In this document: one piece after another, positions 55,145 through 64,000 of the stretch
How positions within the stretch are numbered: position 1 is the first letter of the stretch
Layout: each line of letters opens with the position of its first letter
Assembly: GCF_040047665.1 (NCBI RefSeq)
Contig: NZ_CP157355.1
Span: 3,224,001 to 3,288,000, forward strand
Reading direction: 5' to 3'
Source: Chitinibacter sp. FCG-7
GTDB taxonomy: Bacteria > Pseudomonadota > Gammaproteobacteria > Burkholderiales > Chitinibacteraceae
DNA: 64,000 nt
Made by a program: the position numbers and the translations under genes
Notes under the pieces: model-generated
Told to the model about the DNA's origin: nothing
What the model saw: only the letters and a program-made list of their open reading frames with translations
The model's database searches: none

Positions 55145-55957
55145 TTAGAGTGGGCGGTAATTAGGTCGGGCCAGGAAAAAGCCTTGCAGGCCGTCCACGC
55201 CACTATCCAGTGCAATGTTTTTCTCGGTTTGCGTTTCGACGCCTTCGGCAATCACCTGGCTGCCTGCGTCGTGCAACAGCGACACCAGCTTGGCGTAGCC
55301 TTGCCGGGCTTTGTCCTGCTGGGCGGCCAGCGCCAGAATATGGCGGTCAAGCTTGACGAAATCGGGCTCAAGCAGCCAGAGCCGGTCCAGATTGGCCATG
55401 CCGTGACCAAAATCATCCAGCGCAATCCGGTAGCCTTTGGCGCGATAGTTTTTGACTGCGCGGCTGATCGCGCTGGCATCGACGGCGACGGCTTCGTTTT
55501 CCAGTAACTCAAGCACCACCTGATTGGGGCCAAAGCCCAGACTACTTAAAATATGCTCGAAATACGCGCCATGATCGCTGATCTCGACCAGCAATTCAGG
55601 GTGAACATTTAAAAACAGCAGCCGGTTCGATTGGGCATAGCTGCTGTAATTCATCACATGCAGGGTGCGGCATAGGCGGTCAAATGCGACCAGCTTGTTG
55701 CCTTGTCGTGCCGAGGCAAAAGCTTGTGGCGGCGAAATGGCTTTATCGCGCACTGAGGCGCGCAGCAAGGCTTCATCGGCAAAGTGGTGATTGTGGCGGT
55801 CAAAAATCGGCTGAAACGCTGACGCTAGCGTCGAGCCCAGTGCCTTGACCAGAATGCCGCGCAGCGAATCGACCTGAAACAGGCTTTCTGGCCAGTCGCG
55901 GGCAATTTCGGGCGGCACCGGCAAGCGCTCGCTTGCTTGTATTTGTGGCCAGTTCAT
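55145..55957 (-). CDS. EAL domain c-di-GMP phosphodiesterase
   Basis: ATG 55957 (MNWPQIQASERLPV) follows AAGGA; the codon at 56023 adds 22 residues. The 270-residue EAL domain keeps catalytic motifs: DEALLRA, LNVHPELL, LELLENEA, IALDDFGHG, VKLDRHIL and VIAEGVET. It should hydrolyse c-di-GMP in the cytosol. There is no sensor domain apart from a short N-terminal segment. Confidence 0.9.
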   Translation of the reverse strand: MNWPQIQASERLPVPPEIARDWPESLFQVDSLRGILVKALGSTLASAFQPIFDRHNHHFADEALLRASVRDKAISPPQAFASARQGNKLVAFDRLCRTLHVMNYSSYAQSNRLLFLNVHPELLVEISDHGAYFEHILSSLGFGPNQVVLELLENEAVAVDASAISRAVKNYRAKGYRIALDDFGHGMANLDRLWLLEPDFVKLDRHILALAAQQDKARQGYAKLVSLLHDAGSQVIAEGVETQTEKNIALDSGVDGLQGFFLARPNYRPL

Positions 55958-56047
55958 GGCGCAATCCTTCGCATGGAATGTATTTCTGTCCCGGGCATGG
56001 CCTGCGATGGCGTGGTTTGCCAACAGGCCTACACAGAATTACCTATG

Positions 56048-56096
56048 GGGTATATGTCTGTAGCTATTTTGAAATATTGGCTGCAGACATATACCC
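56048..56096. repeat. Dispersed palindrome, copy P9
   Basis: GGGTATATGTCTGTAGC (56048-56064) pairs with GCTGCAGACATATACCC (56080-56096), a near-perfect 17-bp stem, the longest of the family. It lies between the EAL gene and the end of the second sulfate-binding protein gene. Confidence 0.9.
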
Positions 56097-56137
56097 GGTG
56101 GTGTGTGCCCGGCTGCTGCCGGGCGGGCGCGGTGGCC

Positions 56138-57142
56138 TTATTTGCCTGCGCTGTAGATCTGGTCGAACACGCCGCCGTCGCTAAAGTGAGTTTTCTGCGC
56201 CTTGGCCCAGCCACCGAACACATCGTCGATGTCGAACAGTTTCACGTTCGGAAACTGCTTGGCGTACTTGGCCAGCACGGCTTTATCCTGCGGACGGTAG
56301 TAGTTTTGTGCGGCAATTTCCTGACCTTCTTTGGAGTACAGATAGTTCAGGTATTCGGTCGCCACTTTGCGCGTGCCTTTTTTGTCGACTACTTTATCGA
56401 CAATCGCCACCGGTGGCTCGGCCAGAATCGACAAGCTAGGCGCCACAATGTCGAATTTATCCGGGCCCAGCTCCTTGATCGCCAGCACGGCTTCATTTTC
56501 CCACGACAGGAACACATCACCCTGGCCGCGCTGTGTGAATGTCACCAGCGAGCCGCGTGCACCGGTGTCCAGAATCGGTACGTTTTTAAACAGCTTTTGC
56601 ACAAAATCACGCGCTTTGGCGTCGTTGCCGCCTGGCTGCTTGAGGGCGTAGGCCCAGGCCGCCAGATAGTTCCAGCGCGCACCGCCCGAGGTTTTCGGAT
56701 TAGGGGTGATCACCTTGATGTCGTCGCGAATCAGGTCATTCCAGTCTTTAACCTTTTTCGGGTTGCCTTTGCGAACCAAAAAAACAATGGTCGAGGTGTA
56801 AGGGCTGGCATTGTTTGGCAATTTTTTCTGCCAGTCCGGGCCGAGCAATTTGCCTTTTTCAGCCAGCTCGTCAATGTCGTAGGCGAGGGCAAGGGTCACT
56901 ACATCGGCTTCCAGTCCGTCGATGACCGCGCGGCCTTGCTTGCCCGAGCCGCCGTGAGACTGGCGAATCGTTACATCGTCACCCGTTTTGGCTTTCCAGT
57001 GTTTGGCAAAAGCTTTGTTATATTCCTGATACAGCTCACGCGTTGGATCGTAAGACACATTCAGTAGCTCGATGCTGGCGGCCAGACTGGTGCCGCTGGC
57101 GATGGCGAGGGTGATTGCTGTAAGGGTGTGCTTGAGTTTCAT
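56138..57142 (-). CDS. Sulfate-binding protein, orphan paralogue
   Basis: 334 residues with a signal peptide ([16 protein letters not shown] region) and Sbp blocks [57 protein letters not shown] and [13 protein letters not shown]. It is clearly related to the Sbp at 28557 but has no adjacent permease genes. It probably supplies the same CysTWA transporter, perhaps with another sulfur oxyanion. Confidence 0.93.
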   Translation of the reverse strand: MKLKHTLTAITLAIASGTSLAASIELLNVSYDPTRELYQEYNKAFAKHWKAKTGDDVTIRQSHGGSGKQGRAVIDGLEADVVTLALAYDIDELAEKGKLLGPDWQKKLPNNASPYTSTIVFLVRKGNPKKVKDWNDLIRDDIKVITPNPKTSGGARWNYLAAWAYALKQPGGNDAKARDFVQKLFKNVPILDTGARGSLVTFTQRGQGDVFLSWENEAVLAIKELGPDKFDIVAPSLSILAEPPVAIVDKVVDKKGTRKVATEYLNYLYSKEGQEIAAQNYYRPQDKAVLAKYAKQFPNVKLFDIDDVFGGWAKAQKTHFSDGGVFDQIYSAGK

Positions 57143-57556
57143 GATTCCCTGTCCTTGTGTTTGGGTTGGCGAGGTGAATCATGTCATGGAATTTATATTT
57201 CATTTAATACTAATAAATTTTAACTTTATAACTTTAATTTTATTTTTGTCGTGCTGATCGGCATGCTCCGCAATCCCTTGCAGTGTCTTTGCTCTGGCCG
57301 CGCATTCAATTTATCCACAGAGAATGTGAATAAACCCGCGTTTGAAACGCAGTATTTCCTTTTACATCAAGCATTTTGTGGTCTGATTATTCTTTTGGCG
57401 AACAAACGTTCAGCGCTTTGCGCTGCTGTCTATGCGCTTGTTGATGGCCGCAAGCTGGTGGTTTTTCACCCACTGCGCGGGCGGATCAATGTATTTGCTC
57501 TCTGATCACGCTACACTGAACAGGCTGTTCATCAACACGTCATACTAGGGGTTGCG
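57143..57556. other. Intergenic region between divergent genes
   Basis: The 414 bp contain an AT-rich block (57175-57250) just upstream of the sulfate-binding protein gene that could hold its promoter. I see no gene, palindrome or terminator. Confidence 0.5.
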
Positions 57557-59251
57557 ATGCTTTGGTTGCTGGCAATGTCTGTCGCCGTTTGTGCCTTGCT
57601 GCTGATTTATGCCTGGCGCGCACGGCGTTTGCGCCAGCGCTATCAGGCGCTGGTCGATAGCATTCCTGATCTGGCCTGGGCCAAAGACGCTGATGGCCGT
57701 TTTGTGGTGGTCAATCGAGCCTTTTGTGACATCTGGCAAATCAAAGACCCCGCCACCTTGCTCGGCAAGGACGACTATTTTCTGTCGCCGCCGCATCTGG
57801 CGGCGCAATACAAGGCTGACGATCTCAAGGTACTGCAGTCAGGGCAGGCAATACGCGAAGAACACCCTTTTGATCATGTGATCGACGGCAAACGCTGGAT
57901 GGAGCTGATCAAGGTGCCGGTACGCGAGGGGCGACGAGTGATCGGCACGGCAGGCATAGCCCGTGACATTAGCGAGCGCAAGCAGGCGCAGGAACAGCTG
58001 CAATGGCTGGCTTGGCACGACCCTTTAACTCAGCTGTATAACCGTACCTATCTGGAATTGCAGCTGGCCGCGTGGATTGAGGCCGGGGCTGGCTTTGGCC
58101 TGTGGCTGATTGATCTGGATCATTTCAAGCGGATTAATGATGCACTGGGCCATGCCGCTGGCGATGCCGCGTTGGTGCAGGTGGCCCAGCGTCTGCAAAG
58201 CCTGAATCAGCTGGTGTTCCGTCTGGGTGGGGATGAATTTGTTTTACTGGCGCCCACCGAAGAAGCGAGCCGGGTCGATGATCAGTTGCTGGGCTTTTTA
58301 AGTGGCCATATCCAGATTGAAGAGCTTGATTTCCAGCTGAGCTTTACTGCTGGCCGTGTACTGTTTCCTGCCGATGGTCAGAGCGCAGGGCAGCTGCTAA
58401 AGCACGCCGATATTGCGCTCTATCAGGGCAAGGCCGACGGGCGAGGGCAGATCAGCGTGTTTGAGCGAGCCATGGCCAAGTACGCCGTTCTGCAACTGGA
58501 GCTGGAGCGCGAATTGCGCCAGGCGCTGGCGCGGCAGGAATTCAGGCTGGTTTACCAGCCGCAGATCTGTTTGAGCGATACCAGCCTGATCGGTTTTGAA
58601 GCGCTGATCCGCTGGCATCAGCCGCAACGTGGTGAAGTTAGCCCGGTTGATTTTATTCCGTTTGCCGAGCAAACCGGCATTATTGCAGCCATCGGCGATT
58701 GGGCGCTGGATGAGGCGATTGCACAAGTGCAGGCCTGGGCTAGCGCGGGTTTGGCTGTCGTGCCTGTGGCGGTGAATGTGTCGGCCTTGCAGCTGGCCAG
58801 CGTGGATTTTGCCGATACGGTGATTCGCCGCATACACCGGCTACCGCTTTTTTTGCAGGACAAAATTGTACTGGAGCTGACCGAATCAACGCTGATGCAG
58901 GTTCCTTCCTTGCAGTCGCTGCGCACGCTGACGCAGGCGGGGATCGAGGTGCATATGGATGATTTTGGTACCGGTTACTCCAATCTGGCGCAGCTCTCGC
59001 GCATGTCCTTGTCCAAGCTGAAGTTTGATCGCAGCCTGATCCACAATATCGCCGGCAATCAGGCCGCCCAACAGGTTTGTCGCGCACTGGTCGATCTGGC
59101 CTACGCTTTGCGGCTGGAAATCGTCGCCGAAGGCGTGGAAACCGAAGCTGAAGCACAATGGCTGCACGCGCAAGGCGTACAGCATGCCCAAGGCTACTGG
59201 TTTAGCCGCCCGCTGGAAAAAGATGCTGCGGCAGAATATCTAAGCTCGTAA
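57557..59251 (+). CDS. PAS-GGDEF-EAL c-di-GMP enzyme, membrane-anchored
   Basis: 564 residues: one N-terminal helix (MLWLLAMSVAVCALLLIYAW), a PAS domain (YQALVDSIPDLAWAKDADGR; about 30-140), a GGDEF domain with intact LGGDEFVLL and DHFKRINDALGH (about 150-305), and an EAL domain with GFEALIRWHQP, NVSALQL, LELTEST, HMDDFGTGYS and EGVETEAE (about 315-560). Both catalytic motifs are intact, so it may make or break c-di-GMP under PAS control. Confidence 0.93.
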   Translation: MLWLLAMSVAVCALLLIYAWRARRLRQRYQALVDSIPDLAWAKDADGRFVVVNRAFCDIWQIKDPATLLGKDDYFLSPPHLAAQYKADDLKVLQSGQAIREEHPFDHVIDGKRWMELIKVPVREGRRVIGTAGIARDISERKQAQEQLQWLAWHDPLTQLYNRTYLELQLAAWIEAGAGFGLWLIDLDHFKRINDALGHAAGDAALVQVAQRLQSLNQLVFRLGGDEFVLLAPTEEASRVDDQLLGFLSGHIQIEELDFQLSFTAGRVLFPADGQSAGQLLKHADIALYQGKADGRGQISVFERAMAKYAVLQLELERELRQALARQEFRLVYQPQICLSDTSLIGFEALIRWHQPQRGEVSPVDFIPFAEQTGIIAAIGDWALDEAIAQVQAWASAGLAVVPVAVNVSALQLASVDFADTVIRRIHRLPLFLQDKIVLELTESTLMQVPSLQSLRTLTQAGIEVHMDDFGTGYSNLAQLSRMSLSKLKFDRSLIHNIAGNQAAQQVCRALVDLAYALRLEIVAEGVETEAEAQWLHAQGVQHAQGYWFSRPLEKDAAAEYLSS

Positions 59252-59380
59252 GGTATTGCGGCAAAACCGGTGTGGCTGAGTTATTCAATATTGCCATTAA
59301 TGAGGTTTGGTTTGCAGATCGGCAAATCAAACGTCAACATACCCTGACCACATCAAGCCGCACGGGTGCACATCAGGCCG

Positions 59381-59420
59381 CTACTCCGCACTAGTCACGG
59401 CGCGCGCAAGCAGGTTATCT
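59381..59420 (-). other. Displaced 3' end of the 504-residue gene, left of the IS
   Basis: Removing the IS and one TCT copy joins the gene at 60625-62139 to this stretch and gives an uninterrupted ending STDNLLARAVTSAE before a stop at 59381-59383. It is the original C-terminal coding end, now cut off by IS copy 2. Confidence 0.65.
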
Positions 59421-59487
59421 TGTTGTGGTTCAATGATTTCGGACACCAACTTAGGTGGTAATCTCGCCACCATTAACGAGGTGTTTC

Positions 59488-62139
<2,652 letters not shown>

Positions 62140-62303
62140 GGTATGTCATTATTTTCGGCAGAATTAACTACATATCGGCCTAGGTTTGATTTCTTGAATT
62201 TATATTGATGATTTCATTTAAATTTCATCTTGTAATCTCAAGTTGTTATTTTTTGCCAAGTAAGGTGGCAACAGTCAGGTTTCTGGTGATCCGAGGGTGT
62301 CAA

Positions 62304-64000
62304 TCAATGGCTTGTGGCCAGCCATGATTTTTGCCAGCCGGGTATCTGGCTGGAGGGCATGGGTTTGGCGATGCCGTAGCCTTGTGCGTAGCGGCAGCCA
62401 ATCTGGCGCAGGGCGTGGCCGTGTTCTTTGGTTTCTACGCCTTCGGCGATTACCTCCAGATTAAAAACGGTGGCCAGCTTGATTACGCTCTCGACAATCC
62501 CAAGGTCATCGCTATCGATCAGCATGTCACGAACAAAGCTCTGATCGATTTTCAGCGTATCAATCGGTAATTTGCGCAGATAGGTCAGTGACGAGTAGCC
62601 GGTGCCAAAATCATCGAGCGCAATTTTCACGCCCAGCTCGCGACAACGCTCCAGAATATCCACAGCCTGCGTCATGTCCTCAATCGCTGCCGACTCCAGA
62701 ATTTCCAGCTCAAGCAATGATCTGGGTAGCTCAGGGTAGGGAGTAAAGCTCTGAGCGAGTTGCTCGTAAAAATACGGTTTAAGCAGGTGGTTGGCGCTGA
62801 TATTGACGCTAATTTTGAGTGCGCAGCCTTGCTCTTGCCAGTGCCAGGCCTGCGCCAGCGCAGTCTCGATAACCCAAAGCCCAAAGGCCGCCTCCAGCTC
62901 GTTGCCGTGCAAATAGGGTAAAAATTCTGCTGGTGAGAGCAGGCCCTGTGCCGGATGTTGCCAGCGGATCAGCGCCTCGACGCCGATAACGGTATTGTCG
63001 AGCAAGTCCACCTTGGGTTGATAAAACAGTTCAAACTGACCCTCTTGCAGTGCGTATTGCAATTGCTCCAGCCGATGCCGGTGTAGTTGGGCCTTGCGAT
63101 CACTTTCCGGGTCGAACAGCTGATAGCGGTTTTTGCCCGATTCTTTGGCCAGATACATGGCCTGATCAGCATGGCGCAGTAGCGTATCCGGGTCGGCATT
63201 GTCGTCGGGAAACAGGCTCACGCCAATGCTGGCCGAAATATGGAGCACCAGGCCATCGAGCTTGACCGGATGACAAATTGCTTCAAGTACCCGGTCCAGA
63301 ATCTGGGTGCATTCTTCTGTGTTGTGTATTTCAGAGAAAACCAGTGCAAACTCATCGCCACCCAGTCGGGCAATGGTGTCTTCTGCCCGCAAGGTTTCCT
63401 GTAGCCGCTCGGTGATGGTGATCAGCAGGCGATCGCCGATCTGATGGCCATGCCTATCATTAATCGTTTTAAAACCGTCCAGATCAAGCAGGCACACTGC
63501 ACAGGCCTGATTGTTGCGGCTGGAACGCAGGATGGCTTGCCGCAGCCGGTCTGAAAACAGCAGGCGGTTGGCAATACCGGTGAGCTTGTCGTAGTGAGCC
63601 ACGCGATCGAGCTCGGCTTCGTGTGATTTGATCATGCTGATGTCGGAAAATAGGCCGACATAGTGTTGAATCTGGCCGGAGGCATCACGAACGGCCGAAA
63701 TGGACAGCAGCTCGGGGTAGATTTCGCCATTTTTGCGCCGGTTCCAGATTTCGCCACGCCAGAAGTCGTGTTCATTGAGTGAGGCCCACAGATCGCGGTA
63801 AAGCTGCGGATCATTTCTGTTCGATGACAGAATCCTGGGCGTTTGGCCAATCACTTCCTCAGCCGCATAACCGGTGATCTGAGTAAAGGCCGAGTTGACT
63901 TTGACGATCTTGTTATCAGGGTCAACCAGCATAATGCCTTCATAGCTGCTATCAAAGACGATGGCCGCTTCGTTTTGCGCGCGCTCCAGCAGCTTGCGCT
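62304..64000 (-). CDS. PAS-GGDEF-EAL c-di-GMP enzyme, 5' partial
   Basis: The frame stays open to the window end (IVFDSSYEGIMLVDP precedes the internal Met at 63932), so the start lies outside. Domains: PAS (GIMLVDPDNKIVKVNSAFTQITGY) with a PAC segment (NGEIYPELLSISAVRD), GGDEF with intact LGGDEFALV, and EAL with GVEALIRWQHP, LEILESAAI, ALDDFGTGYSS, LKIDQSFVRDM and VIAEGVETKEH. Both motifs look catalytic. A typical bifunctional or phosphodiesterase sensor. Confidence 0.93.
   Translation of the reverse strand, partial: RKLLERAQNEAAIVFDSSYEGIMLVDPDNKIVKVNSAFTQITGYAAEEVIGQTPRILSSNRNDPQLYRDLWASLNEHDFWRGEIWNRRKNGEIYPELLSISAVRDASGQIQHYVGLFSDISMIKSHEAELDRVAHYDKLTGIANRLLFSDRLRQAILRSSRNNQACAVCLLDLDGFKTINDRHGHQIGDRLLITITERLQETLRAEDTIARLGGDEFALVFSEIHNTEECTQILDRVLEAICHPVKLDGLVLHISASIGVSLFPDDNADPDTLLRHADQAMYLAKESGKNRYQLFDPESDRKAQLHRHRLEQLQYALQEGQFELFYQPKVDLLDNTVIGVEALIRWQHPAQGLLSPAEFLPYLHGNELEAAFGLWVIETALAQAWHWQEQGCALKISVNISANHLLKPYFYEQLAQSFTPYPELPRSLLELEILESAAIEDMTQAVDILERCRELGVKIALDDFGTGYSSLTYLRKLPIDTLKIDQSFVRDMLIDSDDLGIVESVIKLATVFNLEVIAEGVETKEHGHALRQIGCRYAQGYGIAKPMPSSQIPGWQKSWLATSH

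Noticed and set aside
55937..57067. 376-codon plus-strand frame opposite the second sulfate-binding protein gene
   Set aside because: It is fully antisense to a gene with clear family motifs and its translation shows no domain; a GC-driven shadow.

Overview
The window looks like part of a chromosome from a betaproteobacterium, most likely Neisseriales and close to the Chitinibacteraceae (Deefgea/Chitinibacter/Iodobacter-like). This rests on the mix of gene families, moderate GC and a Pseudomonas GtsA-like sugar-binding domain; it is inference, because no rRNA or marker gene is present.

Region 1 (1-10.9 kb) is an accessory defence island with signs of decay. It holds the end of a type I BREX locus (pglZ with a 3' frameshift, then brxL), a terminator, a four-copy 18-bp repeat, an IS3-family element with no target duplication, a truncated small gene, an AT-rich nuclease + STAND NTPase gene broken only by two in-frame stop codons, and a Fic-domain protein.

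Region 2 (11-31 kb) is core and metabolic: rsmJ, mtfA, a chemoreceptor fused at its C terminus to a complete sugar-binding protein, a DUF4349 lipoprotein, a YbjD/OLD-like ATPase-TOPRIM protein, a sugar ABC transporter (binding protein and two permeases, one with a large insertion, no ATPase) with a convergent AraC regulator, two secreted proteins (one an adenosine deaminase family enzyme), a sulfate transporter (sbp-cysT-cysW-cysA), a KdgM-like porin and a DUF2325 protein.

Region 3 (31-50 kb) is rich in redox, detoxification and regulatory genes: GSTs, a PNPOx-reductase-ferredoxin fusion, LysR and TetR regulators, MDR dehydrogenase, AhpD-like proteins, FMN reductase, and a bufferin-like/DoxX/thioredoxin-like/DUF302/glutaredoxin/YHS series. 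An SDR gene and an Ada-like gene here carry apparent frameshifts. Region 4 (50-57 kb) holds a family 2A encapsulin operon (serine acetyltransferase, shell, cysteine desulfurase cargo) and a second sulfate-binding protein, so sulfate uptake, cysteine synthesis and encapsulated desulfurase lie within 30 kb. Region 5 (55-64 kb) holds three c-di-GMP enzymes, the second IS copy and a 504-residue unknown protein whose C terminus that IS replaced.

Two features cut across the window. About nine dispersed intergenic palindromes with GGGTATAT...ATATACCC ends show compensating stem changes. Four apparent frameshifts in three genes all coincide with a GTAC tetramer, which may be an assembly or base-modification artefact.
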